Shown here in pieces: positions 12,260 through 24,560 of a DNA stretch of 64,000 nt. The first letter of the stretch is position 1, and every line of letters starts with the position of its first letter. Origin of the DNA: Odontesthes bonariensis. Lineage: Eukaryota; Chordata; Actinopteri; Atheriniformes; Atherinopsidae. Under the pieces are notes generated by a model, which searched no databases, was not told the DNA's origin, and saw nothing but the letters and a program-made list of their open reading frames with translations. The stretch lies in the NCBI RefSeq assembly GCF_027942865.1, contig NC_134526.1:8164784-8228783 (forward strand). The letters run 5' to 3'. A program made the translations under genes and the position numbers.

Positions 12260-13130
12260 AGTTTATTTTTAACATAATACTACTTTCTGAATTTGTTTCC
12301 ATGCCAACACTCCCAGTGCCCATGAGGTATGTCAGTAGTATTATTATTATTTTTTAACTTAAACTTCAAAACTGCATCCAGTTTCATCACATTTTTCATA
12401 TAAGAACTAAATATTAAAAATTCTTGATTTGTAACAGATTTAGTTAACAACAACTATGACTTTAATCTGAGATAATCAAAGGTATTAAATTTACCAATAT
12501 TAGTATAACTGAGAGCTGTCATAATATAAATTAATTAATTAAATAAAATTAGCACAGATTATGATATTAAAGCTGTAAACTGCATCAAAGACCAATTGAC
12601 ACTTTTATTATTGTAATGGCAATTAACACAGGTCGGTTATATTGCAGGGTGGATTACTGCACGGAACAGGGATTAAACATCATGAACACTTCAAGTCCAT
12701 ATTGTTTGTAACAGTCATGCCAATAAGTTTTTATTTCGGTATGTAGTGATTAGTCAGGAAGATGTGTTGCAGTTCCCACTTTGACCACTAGGGGTCACTG
12801 AACATGGAGGGTGGTACATTTTTCAACATAAAACAGTCAAAGGAGAGCACTGCTATGCAATACATGCCTTCGATGACACACTTTATTCATAAGTATCAAT
12901 ATACCAGTCATCTTTTTTCTGATGGCCTTATTTTCATCATCTCTGGGCCTTCTATAAAAATATATCAAGACTGTCTCTGCTTTGGTGAAGTGACGGTCGG
13001 ATGTTTGTCATTATTTCTCTTTAGTTTCGCACAGTAAACACATTCCAGAAACCAATCTTACGTGAACCATTATCCTTTGCGCAGTATCATAAAAGTTTTT
13101 GGTGTGAGCAAACCACACATCTCCTCTGGT
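12260..13130. other. Convergent intergenic spacer
   Basis: AT-rich with no coding signal. It separates the 3' ends of two convergent genes. The right part presumably contains the 3' UTR of the minus-strand Myb-like gene. Confidence 0.4.
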
Positions 13131-14106
13131 TTAATGTCCATCCTTTGACATGTGTGTGCTGTTCTTCTGAGCCAGGCTGGAGATAGCCTGGGCCAAGTTG
13201 TTGATGGCCTCTATTTTCCTCTCCTCCAGTGCTTTCTGCTGTGCCCACATGTTCATCTTCCTCTCCTGCAGCTCCATGTACAGCTGGAGTATGTCCTGTG
13301 GAGGCCTGCTGGAGCAGGGAGCAGCCGTTATGGGAGGTGTAGGAAGGATCGGGGTAAACCTTTTGCTGGTTATGGCCTTGCCCACTCTTGTCTCACTGAG
13401 TTTGGTCCTGCGCTGGGCTTCGATCTCCTCCCTGCTCTTACCCAAGACCTCGTGCATGACTTTGAAGAACTCCCAGTGGACGCTAGCCGCCCCCAGACGC
13501 TTGGCCCTCTCTGCGTTCTTCCTGTATGTGGCCAGCATATTTCTCCACTTGAGATCACACTCGTACGCCTTCACAGTGATGTCGGTGACCTCTGATTCCC
13601 TCAGTTTGGCGTTCACCTTCTCTGCCACCAGTTCCCAAAGTTTCTTTTTCTTACACACTGGCTGGTCAAAAGCCTGATCCATCTCCAGCCGGGTATTGAC
13701 AAGGTGCCACGTAGCTTGCAGCGTCCAAATAAATTCTAGAGATGGAAAGGCAAGGCATTTTAAGGTTCATAAATGTATGACCTTGGAAATTAACATTGCT
13801 CCTCCTCCCCCAAGTTTGATAATTTTATAAGACAACTTATTTAGTTAAAAGAATATTTGAAAGTTGCTATATGATATTAATGGTTCATGTAACTGATAAC
13901 TGAGTATTTGATTATATTGCAAAAAAGACAGATGCAGCACGCTCATCAGGCCCTCTTCGCATCAGGCGATGACTGGATGAAACCTGATTAACTTCAGACT
14001 GTGAATACGAACCTGCTTTTGATTTATCAGTGTCCATACTGGACACGACCGTTTCCTTTCCCTCCACTTCAGTGTTTGGTATGACAATTGTCTCGATAAC
14101 CTCCAT
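13131..14106 (-). CDS. Myb/SANT-like DNA-binding domain protein (Harbinger ORF2-like)
   Basis: The main exon runs from an acceptor at 13736-13737 down to the stop at 13131-13133. It encodes FIWTLQATWHLVNTRLEM, then KKKKLWELVAEKVNAKL, then a CDLKWRNMLATYRK helix. This is the three-helix, Trp-spaced pattern of the Myb/SANT-like domain in Harbinger second proteins and their relatives (NAIF1, MSANTD types). A C-terminal helix rich in Glu, Gln and Leu could be a coiled coil. An upstream acidic exon probably starts at the ATG at 14104-14106, one base after an acceptor-like sequence, so a non-coding first exon is likely. I could not fix the donor joining the two coding exons. The domain is split if translation is started at the first Met of the main exon. 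It probably partners the neighbouring HARBI1-like protein, by analogy with the HARBI1-NAIF1 pair. Confidence 0.7.
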
Positions 14107-14246
14107 GCTGTTAAACAAAAAGCATTAAAACTGAAGTTATTTATCAGCGGTATGCCTATCGCGGAGTTTAACAACCTTTCAGAGGCACCGATGTGTTTTC
14201 TCTCGTCGAAAAAAACGATGAATTTTACAACGTTGTTTAGCTATCT

Positions 14247-14753
14247 GGGAAGTGTAGTCCGATTTGGTTGACGTAAATGGGTTTTTGTGTATTCACAACC
14301 CTTTAAAAAACTACAATCCCCGAACGCTTCAACGTATTTGACGTAAGCGTCATTTAATCGTTGTCTTGGGGGGTGTAGTTCTTGTATGGCACGAGACGAA
14401 GGGAAATTTACGAAAAGCCAACACAATTTAAACTACAAATCCCAGAATATGTGTAACGACCTACCTCTTCAATCCCTTCTCCCTCTCGCGACCGCCCCTG
14501 TTTTGTTGTTTGGCTAAAGATGGCGTTAGCGGCTAATACAGGCGATTGCATTTTGTTTCACAAAATTTATCCGACCAGTGGTAACAAAACATTGACGAAA
14601 TAGAGCTTTAATTCGCCATTTCATGTACAAAAATGTATTATATTGAGCAAATACACGTCAACCACGTAGAATAACGCGTGTTTAGTCTTCTCAGGATGTA
14701 GGCCTGTTTTTTAGGGAGTGGACCGAAGCTGGGAACTCCATTTCCCATCAGCG
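14247..14753. promoter_or_regulatory. Shared promoter region with ZNF143/THAP11-type motif cluster
   Basis: It lies between the divergent Myb-like gene and armc5. ACTACA-core motifs occur at 14432-14448 (actacaaatcccagaat, near the classic ACTACAATTCCCAGAATGC site), 14310-14321 (actacaatcccc), 14247-14258 (reverse strand, actacacttccc) and, weaker, 14371-14379 and 14734-14753. Two TGACGTAA CRE-like boxes lie at 14269-14276 and 14339-14346, and an AAGATGGCG YY1-like box at 14516-14524. The set is typical of TATA-less housekeeping promoters. Confidence 0.6.
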
Positions 14754-15038
14754 AGTGCAGCGTCAGGTGGTACAACTTTCGTTTTTCCTGCCGGTATCTG
14801 TAGTTTCCGACCACTTGTTATAATTAACGTACACTTTTAAAGAAAATTGATTAATTTCGAAAGCTTACACTTTCACTGCCCGAGTAATCAGCTAACATTT
14901 AAAAGTAAAGCGATATGCCATTTAAGTCATCAGTATTTCATTTGAAGTGTGCAGTGATGCGCCAGGGTGTGTATAATATTTCTCTGAGCAGAGAAAAGGA
15001 AAGTTAAAATTATCCGTTGCTTGATAGAGTGAGGAAAC

Positions 15039-18000
15039 ATGGCTGCATCACCTGCAAAAGGTGACAGGAAGTACTTGAAAGTACCGTCCAAAGAGGGGCA
15101 ACCATCATCACCAGAGTCCTCTTTGAGCTGGTGCTTGGCTCACCTCTGCAAACCTGGATCAGGTACTGAACGTCTGGCAGATTCTGGTGGTGGCAAAGAA
15201 ATGGATAAGAGGTCTAAAATCTCTCAGTGGCGAGCTCTAGTTGCTATACGAATGCAGCACATCAAGGGTGGTAAGGATGGCATTGCCAAATTCAGAGGTC
15301 ATGGCGGCCTCCGACCCCTGTTGAACCTGCTCAAACACCCAGAGTGCAACAGGAAAACTCTGGACCTGGCTCTCAGCATCCTGGCCAACTGCTGCACTGA
15401 ACTCGAGACTCGCGTGGAGGTGAGATGAAATTAATAGAAGTGCATGTCTTTAATCACGGTCTTTTTTTTTTAGAGTATCCTAACATTTACGATGTATTTC
15501 ACTATAGGTTCGTAAACTGGATGGAATAAATATCGTGGGTAGGTGGTGATGACATAGATTCCAAAAAAATTGGCTCTTGATTAATATTATGATTATTTTA
15601 TCTAAAAAAAAAAAAAATGTTCTAAACTGTCTCAGTGGACATCATGAAGAAAAATGGGACCTTTGAGACGGTTCAGAACCGAGCGGCCCGGGCTTTGGGG
15701 AACTTGGCCACGGATCCAGAGAGCGCTGCCCTCATCCACTCTGCTGGTAATTATCAAATGTTTCTCCTTCTCTCTGCTTCATTAAATGGTAATCATGCAT
15801 GGACTAAGACACAAATCATTTTATTTATGTGATATGATTACACGTTTAGAGCATTGGTTGTTCAAACTAATGATTCAGTTTAAAGTTACTTAAAACACAC
15901 TCGGTTGTAACAGTCTCCACAACACAAATTCTAATTTTAACCTTCATTTTTCTTAGGCAGGTGTAATATTTAAATTCTAAATAAACCAAGTTTACATACT
16001 TTGAGTTATCGGTATTATCCACAAATTGCTTTCATAGGTGGAGAGATTTTATTGAGTGTATGATCTATGTTTCTTTTTGCTCTGCTTATCCATAATTGGT
16101 GGATTAATGATGCATGACTCTGCTCTATTAATCTGATTCCTCTGTTGTTTATCTTTTGATTGATAATTCTTCCTTTTTTTCCACACAGGGGGGGTTCCTC
16201 TTCTTCTCCTATGTGTGTCCCTGCCCTCTGCCCCATCCTCTCCCACAGCTGCTCCACCCACAGACTGTCCCAAGCTGGAGTGTGCTCAGTCAGCTGCTCG
16301 TGCCCTTCTGTACCTCTCAGATACACCCTCAAACCGCTTATCACTGCTCACCCAAGGGACGTTATCTGCCCTCGCCCCTCTCATTGCTCCAGAATATCCC
16401 CAGGGGTTGAGGCGGGCAGCACTTAAGACGCTCCACGAGCTGACCAGGGGCTGCGGTGTTGAATGTGCCAGGGACGTGTCCCGTTCTGGGGTCCTGGCTC
16501 AGCTTGGCGCCATGGCATCAGGCGACTCTGAGAAATCCTTTGAAGAACTTGCACTCAAAACACTGGCCAACATGTGCTCCCAAGGGTGTCTGCGCCCTCT
16601 CGTGGGGTCTCTTGGGGTCATTCAGAAATTTGTTGAAGAGGTTAAAAAGGATCCACTGAAGTCCGGAGTCTTCCTTAAGGCTCTGTGCTTGTGCTGCAAA
16701 GAGGCAGTGAACCGGGCCAAAGTGAAAGACAGCGGCGGTTTGGAGGTGCTCGTTGGCTTTTTGTCTGCTCATCAGAGTTACCCGCTTTCCAAACTAGCTA
16801 TTCTGGCCTGTGTAGACTTTGTCTTTGATGAATCTGCCATGGAACAGTTACAGGAGCTCGGGCTGGTTCCTCTTCTTGTCACACGACTAGTCAAGCTCAC
16901 CAGAGGAGAGGAACAGCTAGCTGAGAAGTTAGATGTGAGCTTATCCTCAAGCATGTCTTCCACTGAGCTTCTACACTCCCCGGGTTTAGATTCCTTTGAC
17001 TTTCCACCACCTGAAGGATACAAGAGGGAGGAACCTGGTCGGGAGCAAGGTTCATCAAGCTTTTTAAGTCTCAGGTAAGGAAAATGAGTTAACAAACACA
17101 TTTTTTCAGTGAATAATGACATTATCCCGCTATGCTATGTTGTTTATGTGCGTTGCAATGGTTCTCTCCAGGTCCTGGTTGTTGTCTGAGGGATTGATAT
17201 CTTCAGAGGGGGAACTGCTGGATTCCTCTGGTGTGGATGGGGATTGGGGGAGTCCTCAAGTCCCACCACCTTCATCCCCTCAAACGTCTTCCCCAAACCC
17301 ATATTCCAGTTCCTCTCTTAAAAACCCCTCATCATCCACCTCTGCTGTATCTGCTCCTGTCAAAAAGGCAGCCCAGCCTTCCCCTGTGTTCTCCTCATCT
17401 TCAGGCAGGGTCACCGATCAACTGCCCTCCAGTGTACTCACACCTCAGAACCAGACCAGTTCTTCCACCTTCACCCCTCCTAATAAACCAACCCAAACAC
17501 CTGTCTCTCCGTCAAAGTTCTCCTCCCCACAGAAAAAGAGAAGGTCTCATTCAGCAGCCTGCTTGACTAAAGTCACTCTTGAAACCCCTCCCTCTGTGTC
17601 CCGACAAATGGCTTACCATCACCCTTATCACCCCGAACCCTGGACAACCGAGTCCCCCATCCTGCTGCTGCTGTCACGCTTCTCCCACGGTAGTGACCCA
17701 AGTGCCGCTCTGGTCAACTCGGGCGTCATGTCCGGCTTGCTCTACTACCTCACACAGCATCAGGACCCAAGCAGCAGGTGTTTCCGTTTGCTTTGCAGGC
17801 TGAGCTGCAACCCAAATTGTTTGCAGGCGCTGGTTCGAACCGGTTCTGTGGTGCTAATTCAACAGCTTCTCTGCCAGAGAGAAGGGGGGTTAAAGGGAGA
17901 GGAAAGGCAGACGGACCGAGTGAAAGTCAAAGTTAAACAGCTGGGTAAGTTGTCTTTTAATCCTGTGTTGTTATTGTTGTTTATAAAACGGGTTCATTCA

Positions 18001-19862
18001 TTATTTTTAGTAGGACGTTGATGCTTTTAATCAAACATCAAGCTTTTACATGGTCACAAAACGGGGAACAGTCTGTAATAGTGTGGCAACTTTGTAGGTG
18101 CTGCTCTTCTGAATAACCTGCGTGTGCAGTGTGAGTCGGGCTTTGGTGCCGGTGTTCTTGCACATGTGATGCTGAGTGGCTCTGAGTCTGACAAGATGAA
18201 CTGTGCACTTTCTCTGCCATTCATCAGCAGGTGAGTACATGTGTTAGAGAATATGATGATTGTTGATATTTAGATTGCTTTCTGGTCAGTGGAGGATTTG
18301 TTGCTTACTGTAGTTATTACTGTAGCCTTAATTTTACGCACCTTGATGCTGTTTAAAAGCTCATAAAGTGGCCAAATGTGAGTGCTGTAAAGTTTCTTAT
18401 TCTCAACAGCAACAAAGCCCTGTTGAAGAAGCTTCTTCTGGATAGTGGTGGGCTGCTCTTAGCTCTGCAGCCCCTTGGCTGTGATGCTGAGGATGAGGTG
18501 GATGAAGAGCACTCTGCAGAGTGTGAACGACTGCTTCTTGACTTGCTTAATTCCCAACACTCAGGTTTGATCGCTCAGCCCCATTCTCTGTACTCCTCTC
18601 TCTTGATCGGAAGCCTGTCTGCTCTGACTGCTAAAACACAGTTCTCCCATAAAATGACAAATTCAGCTATGATTCAGTCGATCAGTGACAGAGATTCACC
18701 CCCTCCCTCGAAAAAGCTTCGCCTTGCTGACATATGTCCTTATGGCATCTCAAACTTTGACCTGGTCTTGCTGCTGGATGACGGGACCCGGGTCCCAGCC
18801 AATAGGGAGGCTGTGGCTGGGCTGGAGGGCTCCGATGGAGTTGGCTCTGAATACTTCAGGGCTCTTTTGAGAGGAGGCTTTGGAGAAGCTCAAGCCAATG
18901 CAGAAGAAGCCATTCATATCAAAGATGTTAGTGTAGGTATGCTGCTACCAGTGGTGCATTACCTGCATGGATGTCGCCTCGGCAAGGCCACAGAAACAGC
19001 GAGCGAAGAGGATGGAGGGAGCAGGAGGCGGTGTCAGATTTTGGACACATTGGTCCTTGACGGGCTGAGTATCTGCCAGAATGAGACAAAGCTCTCAACG
19101 CAAGAGTTCATTTTCCAGAAAACACCTTTAGGTGAGATGATGATTGGAGCTTGCCGTTTCTTGGTAAATGACCTACAAAGAGAGTTGGAAGATCTTTGTG
19201 TGTCGCTTCTCCTTTCCTGCTTGACAAAACCTCCTTGTAAAGGTGCGCCGGCTCCCACAGATGACGGCGCCGAAAAGACTGTTTCTAAAATGGAGCTCGA
19301 GTGCCCCGAGTCTGCTGAGGAGAACCTGGCTATTCGAACATTGGAGCTTGAGCTGACTGGACAGATAAAGAAACTGAACAGTTCCCAACAGCAAACAAAG
19401 AGTAAGAAAGCTTCTTCTGGTGGAACGGTTCAGAAAGTTAAAGCAGCTTTAGACAAAAACATAATCAAAAGAGTCGCCTCTATTTCTAAATCGGTCCCTG
19501 CAACAATTTACAAGTCACTTTATCCAGAAGAGTTGACATTAGGACCAAAGAACGTGATGAAAGGTGCAGCGCAGCTTCTGAAATCTCCTGCTGAGGGCTC
19601 TCGTCCTTCCTCTCAAGCTGTTGCTGCAGTTGAGGCCCTGGCTGCTTTGCTCCCCCAGTTGTACTGGTTTTCCCAGCGATACAACTATCCAGCATTGGGT
19701 CGGACCTGCCTGTCTTTGTTGCTGAGCAGTGTGGACTATCCGAAACCATTTTTGTCCTCCTCCGTTGCTGGGGATTGCCTTCGCAGACTAGCCAGAGAGG
19801 CGGACTGTACAGAGACTCTGAAACAGGATCTGCTAAGCGTGGCCTCCGCAGCCCTGAGCTGA
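15039..19862 (+). CDS. armc5: Armadillo repeat-containing protein 5
   Basis: Seven exons, 15039-15419, 15508-15538, 15636-15746, 16189-17074, 17172-17944, 18098-18230 and 18410-19862, join in consistent phases into about 1,255 residues, longer than the roughly 935 of the human protein. The N-terminal half has armadillo repeats (GGLRPLLNLLKHPECNRKTLDLAL, given here only by its start at 15304, then AARALGNLATDPESAALI and AALKTLHELTRGCGVECA). A Ser/Pro-rich low-complexity linker occupies 17200-17560 and more ARM-like helices follow. A BTB domain begins near ISNFDLVLLLDDG at 18748. ARMC5 is known as a CUL3 substrate adaptor that controls RNA polymerase II subunit turnover, and human loss causes adrenal hyperplasia. 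Its neighbour cox6a2 matches the mammalian order. Confidence 0.95.
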
Positions 19863-21314
19863 ACAGCAGGGACATTTTTGACTGAAGTGATTGGTGAATT
19901 AAGTTCATAGGCCAGTGTGGGGCAGAGCCGACTTAGTGAGCTTCTAGAGTTGCCATTGTTTTACCTTTACAAAAAACCGCATGAATTCCTGTAAAACGAT
20001 GAATTTCTTCAGGTCTTACAGAGGCGTTGGATTATTTTCAGATTTTTTTAAGCTTTCAGTTGAGTTATGAGGTAATTTCAGCCTGTCCTGTCACGGCATA
20101 CTTTTGTTATATTTTTGTTTCATTTAATTCTTTTCTAATGGCATTTTTATTTTCATTTTCAGTTAAAATGAATAACACCAGTTGTTTTGAGAAATGTCAT
20201 GTAGCTGGATTTTTCAGGGTTGGTCTAGAAGACAAGTTGTTTAAATTGTACATAAGAGATGATATGGAATAGCAGATATACGCAGTATAAGTTTCACTTG
20301 TCCAATATAGATTTATGCCACTAAATATATTGTTGGAACATCCCTCTGCTCTCAGTTTTCTGTTTTTGCCACCCCAAAAGGGACAAAAAATGTCAACTCA
20401 GACCATTTTGTGTGGACATCAAGAACAATCTACGAGTTTCCTCTACTGGTAGTGTTTACATTTTTTATTTGTTTTTGCTTCCCATTAAGCTACTAGTAAC
20501 TGAACGTTTCGGCATCATATCTGAATTACCACCTTGCACCCTGGTGCTTCGTCTAAAACAGTTTTTGATGGTAATCTCACTCGGTTGGACGTAGTGATGT
20601 TCACGCTCAACATGGCACAAGGCTGAAGTGCTGCCGTTGCATTTGCAGCTAAGCTTGGACAGCTCAGCTGAGAGCTTAAATGATCTGACATTCCTCTGAA
20701 ATAGCTGACAGTTTTGTCTCCTTTTTTTCCTTCTCCAGCACAGAGATAGATACATTTATCAGGTTTCCGTTTACTAGTGAAGCAAATCTGAAGGGGTTGT
20801 TTTGAAAAGCCACAAAAAAGAAACGAGTCGGACATGCATTGGCTTGTTAGAAGTGAGTAAACCTGCTTCAAAGTGTGCCAGAGGGTGGCGGTATAGGCTA
20901 TATTGCTAATGGTTGTAACTCAATAGAAGAAATTGTCCTAAAGGAAAATAGAGCTCTCACCTTTACACATACAAACACATATCCATATATATGTAACATA
21001 TAGATTTTGGTAACCCCGGTAGTTAAATAGAAAAGGTTGAGGTTTAACACTAACACTTGTAAAGCAGTCATCCCAACAGCAAGTGCCCACAGGCACCCGA
21101 ACATTTTGAGTATTGATGACATGAAATGCTTCTCTGAAATAAAAAATGAAGTGGCTCTCATTGTAATACAACACAAAGTGTTTTTTTATTCCTGGTGCTT
21201 CTGCTTTATGGTGGTACTGCCTTTCCATTCGGTCGAAATAATTAAAACAAGTACACTGCAGATTGGCGTTTGAAGCATGCAGCTGGACACATCGGAGAGA
21301 AATGACCGATCCTT
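19863..21314. other. armc5 3' UTR and spacer to cox6a2
   Basis: AT-rich, with no exon recognised on either strand. armc5 and cox6a2 converge here, so both 3' ends lie inside. The longest frames have no domain or codon pattern that suggests a protein. Confidence 0.45.
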
Positions 21315-21952
21315 TCAGTGATCGGCACCCTCGAAGCCATCAGGAAGAGCATTGGTGTGAGAGTTGTGGAACAGAGAGTGGTTTCCATCACCCCAGGGAA
21401 ATCTCTGGAAAGATTAATGTCAGTGTATTATTATTTAATTTCAAAGGAATAATTTAAAGGAGTTGCAAAAAGGACTTTAATTCAATGGCGCTGAGATTCA
21501 CCTTGGTACGGATACGCAGGTGAGGATATGGCACAAACTCTGGTTGTTCGTGTGAGTGTGCCTGCATCTTCATATATGCATTGGCCATGCAGACGGCCAC
21601 GCCAGGAAAAGCCAAAACAATTGTCAGTATCTTCCAGGTCCTCGCTGTGGAAAATACAACAAATAAAAGAATGTGACTGAAGCACTTCATGGAGCATGGG
21701 CACTTGTTTAACTTCCTGGTGATTCGTCAGGGTATAGATGTGCAGGCTGACTGCCAGCTCTGCAGACAGTTCAGTTAATGTTTAACAAGAATCAACCTAT
21801 GCCTTTTAGCGGTGCTTTAGTGTACATACGCTTTAATCTGGAGGCTTCGAAACATGGTTGGTGTTTTGGTTCAAAGGGTCAGTAAAGACTCTCTCACCTC
21901 CTCCTTCGTGGCTTGAATGTGACGCAGCAGCAAGCACCCGACGAGCGGCCAT
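21315..21952 (-). CDS. cox6a2: Cytochrome c oxidase subunit 6A (heart/muscle-type by position)
   Basis: Three exons on the minus strand, 21898-21952, 21502-21644 and 21315-21404, encode 95 residues against 97 in human COX6A2. A short basic N-terminus ([12 protein letters not shown]) is a likely mitochondrial presequence. Next come [19 protein letters not shown] (the single membrane helix), [14 protein letters not shown] and [18 protein letters not shown], all hallmark COX6A blocks. The chosen ATG sits in a strong gccaccATGg context; an in-frame upstream ATG at 21971-21973 is possible. The product is a nuclear-encoded accessory subunit of complex IV in the inner mitochondrial membrane. Sequence alone does not cleanly separate 6A1 from 6A2; adjacency to armc5 favours cox6a2. 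Confidence 0.93.
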
Positions 21953-22714
21953 GGTGGCAGGAGACACAAACATCTGCACAAGAGTAGGAGAATTCAAAGA
22001 GTTTTAAAGGAGTTGAGGATATAAATACAGCTTTCACAACTTGACACGCTTTTTGACCCGCTGAGTGCGATAAGACAATGTCAACACATTTGAAAGCGAG
22101 GTGCAACATGAATCAAAAATTGACCCATGCTTACTCGGTGTCACAAAAATGAACGCTTAAATAGCAAAAATGATAACATGAAAACTGAAATATCTGTATA
22201 AAGTTATTTAGATATTTTTGATTGAGCATTTGTCCGTCAACAAAGGAAACTGGAGTAAACCCAGATTGAAGCAAGGTCTACAAGTTTAGCAGTTTATCTG
22301 TGGAATTATCAGCCCTACACCTGTTGAAAATGGTCAATTCTGGTAAAAACTTACTTTTTCAGGCAGGCAGTGAGCTTTGTTGTTCTCTTATTTTTCGACA
22401 AATCCTCCTTTCCGAGTGTTTGTCCTTCAGTCTGTCCTAAGCTGAACTCTCAGTATCAGACTCCTCCCTATTTCAATCTGTCGCTCAGCCAAGAAAGTTA
22501 GTTTATATTTGGTCAAGTGCAAAGGCGGGCAGATATGTGACGGTGTTGATGAGGAAGGAGGTGCTGTAGAGGACATTTAGCCCGCATTACAATGAGAAAA
22601 GAGAAAGTCAGGAATCAACCAGTCAATCTTTATCTATATATTATTCATATTGCACTTTTTCAAGCTTTATAATGCAAAAAAGAACACAAGCAATGAATAA
22701 AACAAAATATAAGA
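21953..22714. other. cox6a2 upstream region
   Basis: Probable promoter and 5' UTR of the minus-strand cox6a2 gene. No further gene was recognised. An imperfectly placed pyrimidine-rich stretch near 22400-22450 could mark a first non-coding exon, but I cannot assign it. Confidence 0.35.
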
Positions 22715-23030
22715 ACACTTTAAGATCAGATTTATTGGTCATGCACACATGCATACAAATGAAATTTGTCCTCTGCATTTAACCCATCCAGGTTGGCACA
22801 TGGTCACACACTCAGAGACAGATGCCAACCTGGAGCGGCCATTCACAGCGCCCGGTGAGCATGGGGGTACGGTGCCTTGCTCAAGGGCACCTCGGCCATG
22901 ACAAGGAGGTGGACTGACACCCCTCCAGCTGTCAATTCCACCAATCTTTACTGAGTGGCGAGAGTGGGAATCAAACCTGCCAAACCTTCCGGGTTATTGG
23001 ACTCTAACCACTGAGCCACGGCCGCTTTAC
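22715..23030 (-). mobile_element. tRNA-derived SINE
   Basis: Read on the minus strand from 23030, the head resembles a tRNA with an A-box-like TGGCTCAGTGGTTAGAGT and a B-box-like GGTTTGATTCCC. A body follows with GCCGAGGTGCCCTTGAGCAA and a tail ending GACCAATAAATCTGATC. The GAGCAAGGCACCGTACCCCC and GGGTTAAATGCAGAGGAC blocks are familiar from widespread teleost SINEs. Length is about 315 bases and it looks nearly full. No clean target duplication was fixed. Confidence 0.75.
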
Positions 23031-24099
23031 TGCAAAAGACCACTCTGATAAGGCAATTAACAATAAATAACAGTAAAACAGCAATAAAACAAGAAAAAGG
23101 TTAAAATCATATGAAGTAGTGCGCAAAAGTTAAGTGAATTAAACAAAAGCTTTTTCAAAGAGGTAAGTTTTAAGTTTAGTCTTAGAAATAGAGATGCTGT
23201 TGATGTTTCATGGTCAACCTAGGTTGTTATAAGGTGCTCTATAAATAAACGTGACCTTGACCTTTCCTCCCTGTCACCCAGCCTATCTAAAACACCACTC
23301 AAAAGCCTATTAAACAATATTATATAGTAGTTTAATATAATATGATGTACTACGCTAATACACAAATAACACGCAAACATCAGTTTTATATTTCTACTGT
23401 CAATTCAAGTTGATGTGGTTTCGAAAAGAGGGCAACTGTGAAACCTGTAAGCTAACATTTAATAACAAGTAAGCTAACATTCACATTATGCCATTTTACA
23501 TGACGAAAAGCCACATTAGCATTTGTCTGAAGTCACCTGACACAATATAATTCTGAAACTGAGAAACTTAAGTGTATTAAACTAATTAGATAGCTACTTA
23601 CATTCATCTACACTTGCCCACTTGCTAACACTCTGGCGCGAATTTTTTTTCGTGTACGCGCCGAGTTGGACTCGTGCCAGTCACATGCAGACGGACAATG
23701 AAATGGTATAGTCCGCTTCAGGGGTGGTGTGTGACATTTTATTACAAGCATCTTCCTGGCATCAATATGGAATATACTATGTATTGTAATATTTATGATT
23801 ACAGATAAGAAAGATAAATGTTTCAACCCCCACAATCTGTTATTTGTACCTCTTTTCGTGAAGTCGTAATTGCGGAGTCAACCCCCCCCCCGTAATTCGC
23901 ACTATGTTCTTTTGATTATTTGGACGTCCAGCTAAAATGGCAATGCAGTTGTCTAGCCTAGATTAAATAAATGCATGGACCAGTTTTTCCGCATCACTTT
24001 GAGAGAGAATGAGAGAAAGCCACTTTAGAGACTTATTTGATGTGTGTGATAAAACACAAATCCTCATTTTGAAAAAATATGAAAATAAACGAGAACTGG
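23031..24099. other. Intergenic, repeat-rich
   Basis: A poly-C run lies near 23881-23890. A piece near 23225-23260 resembles the gctctataaataaa ends of common fish retroposons. No gene was seen. Confidence 0.35.
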
Positions 24100-24560
24100 A
24101 GGCCAAAGTAATGCCATTCAGTGTAACTATAAGTCTTAAAAGTGAATATATGAGGTTTCTTGGAACAATGACTTCAGTTTAGTCTGGGTTCAGATGTAGA
24201 AAATTAAAGGATATCCAAGCTTTTGTAGTACCAAGACGAGCCAGGCTGCATATATAAATAGAATGTGAATAAATGAAATGTCAACAACGTAACAGTGGAA
24301 ATGAATACCATGTTTTGTGATGATATTGCCCAAAGGGATGCTCCCTTATGATCTATACATGCTGTATAGAGTCAACAGAATTGGTCCCAATCCAGAACCC
24401 TGTGGAACACCATAACTGACTCTGACAATGGAAGAGGACACATAATTTAAATGTACAAAGTGAAATTAAACCAGTCAAGAACACCCTTGATCAAATAAGA
24501 CTTATTAGTGTTGATTTTACTGGTTATTAGTTTACTGGTATCCAGTTTATCTTCAAGATT
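24100..24560 (-). mobile_element. LINE reverse-transcriptase fragment
   Basis: On the minus strand the sequence around 24390-24410 translates to a recognisable but damaged GVPQGS-LGP-like motif, the reverse-transcriptase signature of L2/CR1/Rex-type LINEs, with FN-TLY-like context before it. The frame is interrupted by stops and there are no clear ends, so this is a short, old fragment. Confidence 0.5.

Noticed and set aside
13152-13677. Plus-strand open frames of 147 and 159 codons
   Set aside because: They are shadows of the minus-strand Myb-like exon, whose translation has clear domain structure.
22960-23030. A tRNA gene on the minus strand
   Set aside because: A- and B-box-like motifs are present but the cloverleaf is not sound and the sequence continues into a SINE body.
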